From NCBI GenBank assembly GCA_014376805.1, contig JACMQU010000017.1:1-64000 (forward strand): a stretch of DNA of 64,000 bases, written 5' to 3'. The notes beneath the pieces were generated by a model. That model saw only the letters and a program-made list of their open reading frames with translations, was not told the origin of the DNA and did no database searches. Below are positions 8,683 to 18,245 of this stretch, piece after piece. Numbering within the stretch: the first letter of the stretch is position 1; every line of letters starts with the position of its first letter. Source of the stretch: Bacteroidia bacterium (GTDB taxonomy: Bacteria; Bacteroidota; Bacteroidia; UKL13-3). A program made the position numbers and the translations under genes.

Positions 8683-9879
8683 TTAAATTATCAATTCACC
8701 CAATGCATTCTTTATTCTTCCTATGGCTTTCGTTAATTTTTCTTCACTTGCCGCATAACTTATCCTGATACAATTTGGTTCACCAAACGCTTCACCTGTT
8801 ACTACAGATACATGTGCATGATTAAGCAGATATAAACAAAGATCGGTGGCCGTATTCATTTTTTTGCCCTCAAAACTTTTACCTAAGTAGGCTGATATAT
8901 TCGGGAAAAAATAAAAAGCACCATCCGGGTTATTACAAATCAAACCGGGGATAGTCTCCAGCCCTTCATGAAATAATTTTCTTCTTCTTTTAAATGCATC
9001 AACCATTGCATAACTCGGGGTAAGGTCGCCGGTGAGCGCTGCTACAGCCGCCTTTTGAGAAATTGAACTGGTGCCACTCGTAAATTGCCCTTGAATTTTT
9101 TCGCAAGCTTGTGCAATTAATTTAGGAGCCCCTAAGTATCCTAATCTCCATCCTGTCATAGCAAATCCTTTCGATAAGCCATTAATCGTTATAACCCTGT
9201 CTCTTATGCTTGCAAATGAACCTATGCTAACATGCTTGCCAACAAAATTTATATACTCATATATTTCATCGCTTATAATAAAAATCTGTGGATGTTTTTC
9301 AAACACCTTAACCAATAATTCAAGTTCTGAATAACTATAAACTGATCCGGTTGGATTACAAGGTGAAGAAAATAAAAATGCTTTACTTTTTGACGTAATA
9401 ACGGCTTCCAGTTGTTCCGCTGTTATTTTATAATTATTTGCTAAAATGCCTGAAACAAATACTGGTACGCCACCCATCAACTTTACCATTTCCGAATAGC
9501 TAACCCAATAAGGTGTTGGTATAATAACTTCATCTAATGGATCAATAATGGCCATAATGGTATTCATAATAGCTTGTTTGGCACCTGTTGTTACCACTAT
9601 CTGATCGGGTGTATAATGCAGATCGCTATCCCTTAAAAACTTTGCCGATATAGCCTGTCGTAAGTCAGGGTTGCCTGCCACAGGTGTATAGTAAGTGAAG
9701 TTGTTGTCAATGGCATCTTTAGCAGCTTGTTTTATATGAGCCGGCGTTTCAAAATCCGGTTCACCCAAACTTAAATTTACAACATCTACACCGGTAGCCA
9801 TTAACTCCCGGGCCAACTTCGACATGGCAATGGTTTGTGGTTCGTTTATGGAATGAACCCTTTGTGCTATACTATCCAT
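8683..9879 (-). CDS. aspC: PLP-dependent aminotransferase, aspartate aminotransferase type
   Basis: The start is placed at the ATG at 9879 (MDSIAQRVHSINEPQTIAMS), 11 codons inside the track ORF, because family alignment begins there. The ~398-residue class I/II aminotransferase shows the expected order: VNLSLGEPDFETP, TYYTPVAGNPDLRQAIS, the TTGAKQAIMN cofactor-phosphate segment, SPCNPTGSVYS (Asn), ISDEIYEYI (Asp/Tyr contacting PLP), INGLSKGFAMTGWRLGY (Schiff-base Lys and neighbouring Arg), and CIRISYAASEE (substrate carboxylate Arg). It most likely interconverts aspartate and oxaloacetate with glutamate. Specificity within this subgroup (aspartate, prephenate, other) cannot be fixed by eye. 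Confidence 0.88.
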   Translation of the reverse strand: MDSIAQRVHSINEPQTIAMSKLARELMATGVDVVNLSLGEPDFETPAHIKQAAKDAIDNNFTYYTPVAGNPDLRQAISAKFLRDSDLHYTPDQIVVTTGAKQAIMNTIMAIIDPLDEVIIPTPYWVSYSEMVKLMGGVPVFVSGILANNYKITAEQLEAVITSKSKAFLFSSPCNPTGSVYSYSELELLVKVFEKHPQIFIISDEIYEYINFVGKHVSIGSFASIRDRVITINGLSKGFAMTGWRLGYLGAPKLIAQACEKIQGQFTSGTSSISQKAAVAALTGDLTPSYAMVDAFKRRRKLFHEGLETIPGLICNNPDGAFYFFPNISAYLGKSFEGKKMNTATDLCLYLLNHAHVSVVTGEAFGEPNCIRISYAASEEKLTKAIGRIKNALGELII

Positions 9880-10327
9880 TAATATTGTTTGAGCCGCAAA
9901 TATAAGGTACAAAACAACTTCTGCCGAATAAGAAAAACAAATTTCTAATAAGAGGTTTTCATATTAACGATGATTTTTTATAATAATTCATGCTACTGTT
10001 GAACAGCCAATTACTATCCTGTAAAAAATATTCATCCCTGTTTTTTATCTTAGGTATTAACAAATTATAGGTGTTTTAGAAAAACCTGTTAAACACGTTT
10101 TATTTTTATATGAGCCATAATGCTGAACTATTGCACACTGTTAAGACAATTTTTCCGTAAAATTTTTTGGAATTATTTTTGATAGGCCCATTGAAACCAG
10201 TAATCAGAAAGTTGAGGGTTACTTTATTAAATTGCATGGCAATTATGTAACTAATAAAATCAGCACTTCCTTTTGTATTATATAAATTAGCGGGTTATAA
10301 TTACAGTAGTTTATCAAATAATCGTAT
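9880..10327. other. Divergent intergenic region ahead of clpB
   Basis: A 448-base AT-rich spacer lies between two divergent genes. It must hold the promoters of both the aminotransferase gene and clpB. I could not find an exact TAnnTTTG element or a CIRCE-like repeat that would name the heat-shock control of clpB. Confidence 0.5.
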
Positions 10328-12928
10328 ATGAATTTCAATAATTTTACCATCAAAGCACAGGATGCTGTTCAACAGGCTCAGCAAATCGCTCTAAATAACC
10401 AGCAGCAAGCCATTGATACCGGACACCTGCTAAAAGGCTTGCTTGACAGTGATGAACAAACAATCTCATTTCTGATGAAAAAAGTTAATGCCAATACCTC
10501 TCGTTTAATTCAGGCATTAGATGCGATAATTGCCGGTTATCCAAAAGTATCTGGTGATGGCACCCCGTATTTATCTTCACAGGCCAACCTAGCTTTAACA
10601 AAAGCAGAAGGGTATTTAAAAAGTTTTGGGGATGAATTTGTTGCGGTAGAACATTTGCTGTTAGGCTTGCTGAACACAAACGATGCCGTTGGTAGTTTGT
10701 TAAAAGATGCGGGCATAAATGAAAAGGATCTGAAGGCTGCAATAACTAACTTAAGGGGTGGGGCTAAGGTTACCTCACAAGGTGCCGAAGCACAATATAA
10801 TTCACTTAACAGATATGCGAAAAATTTAAATGATCTCGCAAAAGCAGGTAAACTGGATCCTGTAATCGGGCGTGATGAAGAGATCAGGAGAGTGCTTCAG
10901 ATCTTATCTCGCAGAACAAAAAATAATCCTATTCTTATAGGTGAACCGGGTGTAGGTAAAACTGCTATTGCCGAAGGGCTGGCACACCGCATAGTTGATG
11001 GAGATGTTCCTGAAAATTTAAAAACTAAACGCGTTTTTTCATTAGATATGGGTGCCTTAATTGCCGGGGCAAAATATAAAGGGGAGTTTGAAGAAAGATT
11101 GAAATCAGTTATAAAAGAAGTAATCCAAAGCGATGGTGATATTGTTTTATTCATTGATGAAATTCATACCTTAGTGGGTGCAGGTGGAGGAGGTGAGGGC
11201 GCAATGGATGCGGCAAATATTTTAAAGCCAGCATTAGCACGCGGTGAGTTGCGCGCTATTGGCGCAACTACATTGGCCGAGTATCAGAGATATATAGAAA
11301 AAGATAAAGCACTCGAAAGAAGATTTCAGAAAGTATATGTGGAAGAGCCGGATACTGAATCTGCTATCTCTATTTTGCGTGGCCTGAAAGAACGTTATGA
11401 AGTGCATCATAAAGTAAGGATCAAAGATGAAGCAATTATTGCTGCCGTTGAATTATCCCAACGTTATATCTCAGATCGTTTTTTACCTGATAAGGCAATT
11501 GATTTAATGGATGAAGCCGCCTCTAAATTAAGGCTCGAAATCGACTCTGTACCCGAAGAGTTAGATCAGCTTGATAGACGCATTATGCAGCTTGAAATAG
11601 AACGGGAGGCCATTAAACGCGAAGGTGATACGCTTAAAGTAAAAGAACTGAGTGAAGTGATCGCTAATATGCAAGCGGAACGTAATACCTTAAAAGCGAT
11701 CTGGCAAGGCGAAAAGACGCTGGTAGACGGAATACAGGCTGCTAAACAGCAAATAGATAATTTAAAAGTGGAAGCCGAACAGGCTGAACGTGCAGGTGAT
11801 TTTGGTAAGGTAGCTGAGATCCGTTATGGCCGCATTAAAGAAGCTGAAACAACGGTTACGCAACTGAAAGAAAAATTACAGGGGTTGCAGGTTAATAAAG
11901 CAATGGTGAAAGAGGAAGTAGATAGCGAAGATATTGCGGATGTGGTGAGCCGTTGGACAGGTGTGCCGGTTACCCGAATGTTACAAAGTGAACGCGAAAA
12001 GTTATTGCATCTTGAAGATGAATTGCATCAACGCGTGGTTGGGCAGGAAGAAGCAATAGTTGCCATCAGCGATGCCATTAGAAGAAGCAGGGCGGGTTTG
12101 TCTGATCCTAAGAGACCTATTGGTTCATTTATATTTTTAGGCACAACAGGCGTTGGAAAAACAGAATTAGCTAAAGCACTGGCCGGATATTTGTTTAACC
12201 AGGAAAACGCTTTGGTACGAATAGATATGAGCGAATACCAGGAGAAACATACAGTTAGCCGCCTCATTGGTGCGCCTCCGGGCTATGTAGGTTACGAGGA
12301 AGGTGGACAGTTAACGGAAGCCATTCGCCGCAGACCTTATAGTGTTGTTTTACTTGATGAAATTGAAAAAGCACATCCTGATGTTTTCAATATTCTGTTG
12401 CAGGTTTTGGACGATGGCAGGTTAACCGATAACAAAGGCAGAATCGCGAATTTTAAAAATACTATCATCATTATGACTTCTAATATCGGTTCTAATATCA
12501 TTCAGGAAAAATTTGAAAATTACAATGAAGCTAATAAGGATGAAGTAATTGCTGAAACCAAAACCAGTGTGATGGATTTATTGAAACGTACTATCAGGCC
12601 TGAATTTTTAAATAGAATAGATGATGTGATTATGTTTACCCCTTTAACCCGCGATGATCTGAAACAAATTGTAGAATTGCAGTTTAAAGAAATTCAGAAA
12701 AAGTTAGCAGACCAAGGCATACAATTCAGCGCAACAGAAGAAGCACTCGATTGGCTCGCACAATTAGGTTATGACCCACAATACGGTGCAAGACCATTAA
12801 AACGGGTATTGCAAAGAAAAATACTGAATGAGTTATCTAAAGAAATATTGATGGATAAAATAAAAAAAGATTCAACTATTTTACTCGCACTGGATGAAAA
12901 CAAACAGTTGGTGTTTCTGAATAGCTGA
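10328..12928 (+). CDS. clpB: ATP-dependent disaggregase ClpB
   Basis: An 866-residue AAA+ chaperone that extracts polypeptides from aggregates together with DnaK. The N-terminal Clp_N repeat domain (residues 1-~145) is followed by NBD1 with Walker A GEPGVGKT (205-212) and Walker [12 protein letters not shown] coiled-coil M-domain (~400-525, [17 protein letters not shown]) marks ClpB rather than ClpA/C. NBD2 has Walker A GTTGVGKT (605-612), Walker [13 protein letters not shown], the pore loop GYVGYEEGG and the sensor-2 GARPLKR. Length and order are standard and nothing is missing. It is transcribed alone with long flanking spacers. Confidence 0.97.
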   Translation: MNFNNFTIKAQDAVQQAQQIALNNQQQAIDTGHLLKGLLDSDEQTISFLMKKVNANTSRLIQALDAIIAGYPKVSGDGTPYLSSQANLALTKAEGYLKSFGDEFVAVEHLLLGLLNTNDAVGSLLKDAGINEKDLKAAITNLRGGAKVTSQGAEAQYNSLNRYAKNLNDLAKAGKLDPVIGRDEEIRRVLQILSRRTKNNPILIGEPGVGKTAIAEGLAHRIVDGDVPENLKTKRVFSLDMGALIAGAKYKGEFEERLKSVIKEVIQSDGDIVLFIDEIHTLVGAGGGGEGAMDAANILKPALARGELRAIGATTLAEYQRYIEKDKALERRFQKVYVEEPDTESAISILRGLKERYEVHHKVRIKDEAIIAAVELSQRYISDRFLPDKAIDLMDEAASKLRLEIDSVPEELDQLDRRIMQLEIEREAIKREGDTLKVKELSEVIANMQAERNTLKAIWQGEKTLVDGIQAAKQQIDNLKVEAEQAERAGDFGKVAEIRYGRIKEAETTVTQLKEKLQGLQVNKAMVKEEVDSEDIADVVSRWTGVPVTRMLQSEREKLLHLEDELHQRVVGQEEAIVAISDAIRRSRAGLSDPKRPIGSFIFLGTTGVGKTELAKALAGYLFNQENALVRIDMSEYQEKHTVSRLIGAPPGYVGYEEGGQLTEAIRRRPYSVVLLDEIEKAHPDVFNILLQVLDDGRLTDNKGRIANFKNTIIIMTSNIGSNIIQEKFENYNEANKDEVIAETKTSVMDLLKRTIRPEFLNRIDDVIMFTPLTRDDLKQIVELQFKEIQKKLADQGIQFSATEEALDWLAQLGYDPQYGARPLKRVLQRKILNELSKEILMDKIKKDSTILLALDENKQLVFLNS

Positions 12929-13731
12929 GGCAAGTTTCATCTATCATTTAAAACCTTTACCTAAACGCGCAAATTTCCACTTAACGCAATTGCATTTTAT
13001 TACTTACACACGTCGGAGTTCGCCAATGTTTTCTCTTCTTTCTCATTGACTTTTTTTATCTTCCGCCGTGGTTAAAAAAAAACATAAACCTTTCGCATAA
13101 TCACCCCCTTTAAGCAATTGTATTTATCAGTAGCAATTAATTAATTTACAATTGGAATTGGTTTTTCATTTTCAACAAACAAGGATTCAAATATTCTTTA
13201 CCGATAAGCCAAACACTCTTTAAATTCCGGCTCTAACTAACCAGGAACTAATGCACGGTGAACTTCTATTGCAGCTCCGATAACTTTTTGTGTTATTACA
13301 TTTATTTCCATATTCAATTGTGTTAAAATGTAAAGCAATTCATTTGAAGTTAAAACTCAAACGCAATTCAGTTAGTGGGCATAGCTACATTCTATTGAAC
13401 TTCTAAAAATCCATTACCTCGTTTTACAGTTAGCCGAAGAGCGTGACTTTTACTATAAAACTTGATTTGAAAATCTAAAGTTTGATTACTCGCAAAACTG
13501 TATTTGGAAACACGCAACCCCGCCTTTTGGGTCGGTGTTGGCGTTCTGTTCACTGTGCTTGTAAACCATTTTCGTTATTCAGTTGTCGTGTCATTGAGTG
13601 TCGACTGTGTGTTGCGTATTTTTTAATTTTTTTTAAAGCGTTGGTCCCGAGCTATCGTGATTAATTCAATTTTTCTTTTGGCTCGGCTTTGCAAGCAGGT
13701 TTTTAAATGTGTTTGCAAAATGCGTTGAGGT
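12929..13731. other. Gene-free border of the accessory island
   Basis: An ~800-base stretch follows clpB with no convincing gene; the 60-codon ORF at 13482 lacks coding features. From about 13,480 the sequence is visibly richer in G+C and CG-containing words (ACGCAACCCCGCC, TGAGTGTCGACTGTG) than the surrounding chromosome, which suggests acquired DNA at the edge of the island. No clear target-site duplication, integrase, or attC consensus was found. Confidence 0.5.
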
Positions 13732-15444
13732 CTATTTATTCTCAACTCTAAATAGCTTATCTGATTGAGAAAGTTTTACAACAAAATATTTCTCGTCATT
13801 CAATTCTTCTGGGAGTTTGTCTTTTAAAATAGAAGCTACGAATTGAATGTTGTTTTTATTTACGAAGTCTGCAATTTTTACTAATTGATTGTCGTGCATT
13901 AACTCCTTTTTGTCATTGAGCAAAAAATGCAAACAAGGAATATTTTCTTCATCAGCAAACAAGGTGTAAGCTATATCAAAACAAGAAATTTCTCCTTGTT
14001 TTTTACCTGAACTTAGATTTGTATTAAATGCATTGAATTTATATAGTCGTTGATTCTTTCTATTAGTAACAATGTCATACTTCAAAGCATATTGCTCTCC
14101 ATATAAATTATTTGAAATAGCCGCAAAATATTTATTAAACTTGTTTAATTGTGTTTTTACAACTTGTTCAAAATCATCTGAAAAAAGTTCATCATCAATT
14201 TCAGTTAATTGTTTGTTGTAATCCTTCATATTGTTTTCAACCTCTTCTAATTGTTGAATAACATTTTCATACTCGCCTTTCTTTCTAAACTTCTCATTAA
14301 TCTCAATAATTAGCAGTTCCAGTTCTTCAAACGATTCACTTTTAGAAATAACCGATGCTAATTTTTTTTCTTCCGATAATAATTTTTTTAACGATTCACT
14401 TTTTTCAGCAATACTCTTCTCCAGACTTGGTAATTCTTTTGTGATAAATTTTGCCTTTTCTACAATCATTTGATTATGGTAATTTACTAAATCATCAAAT
14501 GTTTTTTGAATACCAGTAATTTGACTTGTTGCCTGCTGATATATAAGTTCTAATTGTTTAATATCAATTTTTGAAACACTATCGTTTAATTCTTGTTCTG
14601 TCTCTTTAATTAAATTTTTTCTGATGTTAAGTCTTCCAATGTTAGAACTAACCTTATTTATTTCGTATTTTAAATGATTCAATTTATCTAAATCAGCTTC
14701 AAAATTTTCGTTTAAATTAAAAGTAGATTTCCTTTTATTTAACTCCTCAATGTCATTGTTAATTAATGCAAGGGTAGTTTCGTAAGCCGTTTTTGTTTGA
14801 TTTTTTTCTAGTCGACCTTTATATGTATCTTCTTGTTTTAATTTTGCTAAAATTTCTTGTTTACTATTTCCTTTTGTAAAATCACAGCCAAACAGGAACA
14901 GATAAAGTGTTTCATATTCCGCATCCGTTGTAAAACCATCAAGTGTTTTTAAGGTGTTATTAATGCTTTGGTCTTTATGGCGTATGTTGTGAGATATGAT
15001 TTGTCTAAATGTGGGTTTTTCGGAAAGATGATTTGGTAAAATTAATTTACCAAGTTGTATTTCAAATTCATCTTCTGTATAAGGCTCACCATTTATTTTC
15101 CTAATAATTGCTTTTCGGGATAAAAAATTTCTTTCAATTACAATTTCCGCTGCATTTGCATTGTTCAGGTCTTGTGTTAAAACAAGAGTGATTAAAACTT
15201 TTTGATTTATTAGAAAATCTTTTACTAATTTATATTCTTGACGTTTAGTTTCTGGGTCTACATAAATATTTTTAGGATTTGCACCTAAGCAAAAGTCTAT
15301 GAGTTTAAGAACTGTAGTTTTTCCTACGCTATTGCCTGTAATTTGTGCATCACTTTCATCAACGATTAAATTAAGTCCACTATGAAATTCAATTTCACGG
15401 ATAACTTTACTTTCGCTTGATATAGTTAATGTTTTTAAGAACAT
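13732..15444 (-). CDS. ABC-3C system ATPase (DUF2326, SMC/RecN-like)
   Basis: A 570-residue ABC ATPase. Residues 36-44 (TGNSVGKTT) are the Walker A, inside an N-terminal lobe with GLNLIVDESDAQ. The middle (~185-430) is a long coiled coil rich in Lys/Glu/Leu with FEADLDKLNHLKYEI and KSIAEKSESLKKLLSEEK. The C-terminal lobe has LSSGKKQGEISCFDIAY in the place of the ABC signature and LHFLLNDKKELMHDNQL near the Walker B position. This is the DUF2326 architecture of ABC-three-component systems, proposed to couple nucleic-acid or invader sensing to an effector. It is third in an operon and overlaps the middle-component gene by 10 bases. Antiphage function is inference from the family. Confidence 0.85.
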   Translation of the reverse strand: MFLKTLTISSESKVIREIEFHSGLNLIVDESDAQITGNSVGKTTVLKLIDFCLGANPKNIYVDPETKRQEYKLVKDFLINQKVLITLVLTQDLNNANAAEIVIERNFLSRKAIIRKINGEPYTEDEFEIQLGKLILPNHLSEKPTFRQIISHNIRHKDQSINNTLKTLDGFTTDAEYETLYLFLFGCDFTKGNSKQEILAKLKQEDTYKGRLEKNQTKTAYETTLALINNDIEELNKRKSTFNLNENFEADLDKLNHLKYEINKVSSNIGRLNIRKNLIKETEQELNDSVSKIDIKQLELIYQQATSQITGIQKTFDDLVNYHNQMIVEKAKFITKELPSLEKSIAEKSESLKKLLSEEKKLASVISKSESFEELELLIIEINEKFRKKGEYENVIQQLEEVENNMKDYNKQLTEIDDELFSDDFEQVVKTQLNKFNKYFAAISNNLYGEQYALKYDIVTNRKNQRLYKFNAFNTNLSSGKKQGEISCFDIAYTLFADEENIPCLHFLLNDKKELMHDNQLVKIADFVNKNNIQFVASILKDKLPEELNDEKYFVVKLSQSDKLFRVENK

Positions 15445-15662
15445 AAAATCACTTCTCCTTTAGTATTTAATTGGGCAACATTCAATAAATATAACCAGTC
15501 AAGGCATAGAACAAAAACCGAAAAAGACATATTTCTTTTTGTTTTTACAATTTGATATAAATCAAGAATGCTTTGAGAAGATTGTTTTTGCAATACCTCC
15601 AACACAAACGCACCATTGTAATAAATGCTATTTTCGGGATGTATATTATCAGGTAGTAGCAT
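15435..15662 (-). CDS. ABC-3C middle component
   Basis: The start is taken at the ATG at 15662 (MLLPDNIHPENSIYYNGAF), not the track start at 15710, because the family begins with this segment; that leaves a 14-base overlap with the upstream gene. The 75-residue protein is a small helical winged-helix-like linker (LEVLQKQSSQSILDLYQIV, then FSVFVLCLDWLYLLNVAQLNTKGEVILCS). The middle component joins the CTD protein to the ATPase in ABC-3C systems. Its size, its opening sequence and its position between the other two genes support the call. Overlaps on both sides imply translational coupling. Confidence 0.78.
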   Translation of the reverse strand: MLLPDNIHPENSIYYNGAFVLEVLQKQSSQSILDLYQIVKTKRNMSFSVFVLCLDWLYLLNVAQLNTKGEVILCS

Positions 15663-16617
15663 AGTTGTAATTTTCAGGGTTTTCAAAAATCTTGCAACGA
15701 ATAAAAGCATCTACAACTAATATATTAACACACAATTCTAACGCATCAATAGGAGTTTGAACATAATTTGCACTGGACTGAATTTTTTCTTGAACTTTCT
15801 TAAGGACTTCAAAAAATAAATTATCATCATTTAAAATGCCTTTTGCTTTAACATATTCCTTTCTAATATTCCCTAAGACGGAACTACTTTTATTTAAACC
15901 TAAAGAATCAAATTCAGTATAAATTTTATCCACACGACCATAATGCAGACTGTAATCATCAATAATGAGTTTTGAAGTAATCAAATTGTTATGGTTGATT
16001 TTACGGTCAATTTCAAAGCTATTTATCTGATTAGAATTTTCAGTATTATCCCAATCCTCTGTAGAAAGTATGTTTATGATTGATGCCAAATTAGAATCTA
16101 ATTTGACAACATCTATTTCGTTACCTAATTCTTGCTTTATAAATTGATAAACCTGTTTCTGTTTTTCAACCGACAGGGAAATTATATGGTTTAGAATTGA
16201 TGCCGTATCGTAAATATCATCCTTGGGAACAAATGCTAAATTGTGAGGGTTAGAAAAGGTTGATTTTCTTAAATCCGTTGCGTCTTTAGAAATTGAAGTG
16301 AACTTGAAACGCTAAGTAGGATATTTTTTTAGAATATTTTTGCTAAGTGCTGATTCAATCTTGGTTTTCGTATTTGTTGCTGAAATTTGAATTGTAAATT
16401 TGTTAGTATGGTCAATTAAATCAATAGCCTCGACATTTTGTTGACTTTTATTTAAGTTTTCAAGTTTCCAGTCAAACAAGTCATTAAAAAAATGAAGGTA
16501 AAAATTTTCTGAATGAACGTGAAGATTAAGAATATTTAATCTACCTCTTACATTGATTCTCAATGCAAGAAGATTTAATTTTTCTTCTATATAATCAAAA
16601 TATGGTGTCCTATTCAT
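15649..16617 (-). pseudogene. SMEK-domain / ABC-3C C-terminal-domain protein, split by one in-frame TAG
   Basis: The track shows two ORFs (16312-16635 and 15649-16089), but the 222 bases between them translate without any other stop in the same frame (RFKFTSISKDATDLRKST...KLDSN). The only break is TAG at 16312-16314, codon 102 if the start is the ATG at 16617 (MNRTPYFDYIEEKLN). The N-terminal ~100 residues are the SMEK domain (LALRINVRGRLNILNLHVHSE...QNVEAIDLID...IQISATNTKTKIE). The rest is the ABC-3C C-terminal domain (LASIINILS...TPIDALELCVNILVVDAFIRC). Full length would be 322 residues. The frame is otherwise intact, so this is a recent nonsense change, a sequencing error, suppression, or re-initiation. 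It is the first gene of the operon. Confidence 0.85.
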
Positions 16618-16652
16618 TTCTATTACAATGTGCAAGTTTACTCAAAAATATG

Positions 16653-16940
16653 CTAAGGTCTTAGCTTTTTTCCCTTCTTCGGCTTCTCTTTTGTAAACAG
16701 GTCTGCCGTATATTTTCCGTATAGTTCAAATAGAAACACCATTCTGTTGGCTTCACTTGTAAATGGTTGTGGTTTGTATGCCAAATCAACTGCTTTGTGT
16801 AATTCATTATGTGCTTTTACTAATGATGGTGGCATTGTCAACGGGTCATATAAATCTGCCAATGAACTATTCGGAAATTCTAATCTCGCATTCAACAATT
16901 TTTACGCTGCTGTTTCAATTGCATTTATTTGTGTGTTGGG
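16653..16940 (-). pseudogene. 3' remnant of an MmeI-like type IIL restriction-modification gene
   Basis: Only the C-terminal ~95 codons of a normally ~900-residue methyltransferase/nuclease remain. The segment NARLEFPNSSLADLYDPLTM, then PPSLVKAHNELHKAVDLAYK, then FTSEANRMVFLFELYGKYTADLF is the C-terminal target-recognition/tail region of MmeI/YeeA-type enzymes. Upstream in frame, NAIETAA continues the family pattern but is followed by TAA (16902-16904), where a CAA Gln would be expected. The catalytic domain is gone. It lies 35 bases upstream of the SMEK gene, in the same orientation. It supports the view that the region is a turnover site for defence genes. Confidence 0.75.
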
Positions 16941-17253
16941 CAAAACCAAATCTGCCAAATGTGCGGTGAGAAAAAATAAAAAATACGGAAGGGTTGGCAA
17001 AGATTGTCGGCTTACTCGTTGTCCGTTTGTGATATAGTCTGTATGTTGGGCACTTGTCAAAATGGTTTACTTTTTCTGTTATATTATCTGCCTGTCGATG
17101 ATTGTTGTGTTGTCCTTTACGCTTGCACCTTACTATAGTCTTTAACCTTTATAAAATCCGGTTTATCGTAAAAGAAATAGAAATGTAGAATATGGATATT
17201 AAAATATAAAAGAGTAATGTTAATTCCAATTTAAATGACCAATTTAATTTACC
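16941..17253. other. Gene-free right border of the accessory island
   Basis: About 310 bases without a credible gene. The first ~170 bases are again comparatively CG-rich (GGTTGGCAAAGATTGTCGG, GCCTGTCGATG), like the left border near 13,500. No integrase, direct repeat or tRNA was found here. Confidence 0.45.
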
Positions 17254-18201
17254 CTATTCCACTTTAATAACAATTCCACTTCCTTCCACTTTACCATCTG
17301 TATCAAATGTTTTCTCGGTTTTTATCTCCGTATTATTTTGATATAGGTGAATATAATATAAACCTGGTTTAGTAAACTTCAGTTCAATTGTATAGGTATG
17401 GTCTTTGCGCATTTTGGCAAGTTCCCACGGATAAATTCTCAACGCTTCTTTATTTGAAAAATCGGTATATGAAGTTTTCCTGTTAATAGATTTGACAAGC
17501 ATAGACTCCGGTTTTTTTTCATAATAAGCCAGCAGACATAACAGATACTTTTCAGGTTGCGTACTAACAGTTAATGAAAAACTTTCACCGGGTTGAACCA
17601 ATTGTGGGATCTCTCCAAATTTAAAATATCTGTCAATAAATTCTTCGTAATAACTAAACTGATGTCCCTTTGCATACATGCCAATGCCAACATAATTATG
17701 CATTTTGTTAATACAGTTTTTTTTATGACCATCATTAGGTGACTTTTCAGCCATAAATAAACTATGTAATTCCAACATAGTTTTTAAGGTTGTTTCCTTA
17801 TCTGAACCAAAAGTGCCCGCAATCCATTTAGCTGAAGCATTTTCTGTAATGTGATCTTTGCCTCCCGCAAAAGCATAGCGGTGATAGGGCTTTTCACCAG
17901 CCATATTCCAATGGCCTGCAAAGTTATTTTCCGAAGCTTCCCTGCACATCTTATTAGCTACCCTCGAAGCAAGAATATCAAGCATAACATTTTCTGCATT
18001 GAATTTTTTTCTATTGCTATTGATTAGATCCAGTTGGATTATTTTTAGCTGAAGATCATTTTCAGAATCCTTAAACGCAATAAGCCTGATCTCTGCATCA
18101 TTCATACTTTTATAATAAGTATAAATTGTATCAGGCTGTGCATTAATTAGAGAAACACTAAGCCAGCTAATAACAAACCACATAAATAATTTAACACGCA
18201 T
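17254..18201 (-). CDS. Secreted CAP-domain (SCP/PR-1-like) protein
   Basis: A 315-residue protein with a cleavable signal peptide (MRVKLFMWFVISWLSVSLINAQ). Residues ~65-195 show the CAP pattern: an N-terminal helix with LDILASRVANKM, GHWNMAGEKPYHRYAFAGG, then ENASAKW, then ELHSLFMAEKSPNDGHKKNCI, then NYVGIGMYAKGHQFSYYEEF. The two His and the Glu of the CAP cavity are recognisable. After it comes a beta-sandwich-like tail (PGESFSLTVS... LKFTKPGLYYIHLY) ending IVIKVE. Roles of bacterial CAP proteins are mostly unknown. It is 44 bases downstream of the cyclase gene on the same strand, so probably co-transcribed, which would link it to cAMP signalling only by context. Confidence 0.75.
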   Translation of the reverse strand: MRVKLFMWFVISWLSVSLINAQPDTIYTYYKSMNDAEIRLIAFKDSENDLQLKIIQLDLINSNRKKFNAENVMLDILASRVANKMCREASENNFAGHWNMAGEKPYHRYAFAGGKDHITENASAKWIAGTFGSDKETTLKTMLELHSLFMAEKSPNDGHKKNCINKMHNYVGIGMYAKGHQFSYYEEFIDRYFKFGEIPQLVQPGESFSLTVSTQPEKYLLCLLAYYEKKPESMLVKSINRKTSYTDFSNKEALRIYPWELAKMRKDHTYTIELKFTKPGLYYIHLYQNNTEIKTEKTFDTDGKVEGSGIVIKVE

Positions 18202-18245
18202 ATTCCTTCCTTATTTTTTAAACCACAATTTAACAATAAAATTAG

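Noticed and set aside
8683-9912. Track start at 9912 for the aminotransferase
   Set aside because: The first 11 codons (MYLIFAAQTIL) are not part of the family; the ATG at 9879 fits the alignment.
13480-13620. Integron attC-like site at the left border of the defence island
   Set aside because: Imperfect complementary CG-rich words occur (ACGCAACCCCGCC, GTTGGCGTT), but the R'/R'' core consensus (GTTRRRY, RYYYAAC) is not met and there is no integrase.
13482-13664. 60-codon plus-strand ORF at the island border
   Set aside because: Unusual Cys/Arg-rich composition in a non-coding border with no support from context.
16747-17037. 96- and 68-codon plus-strand ORFs over the R-M remnant
   Set aside because: They are the opposite-strand shadow of the MmeI tail, which has clear family similarity on the minus strand.
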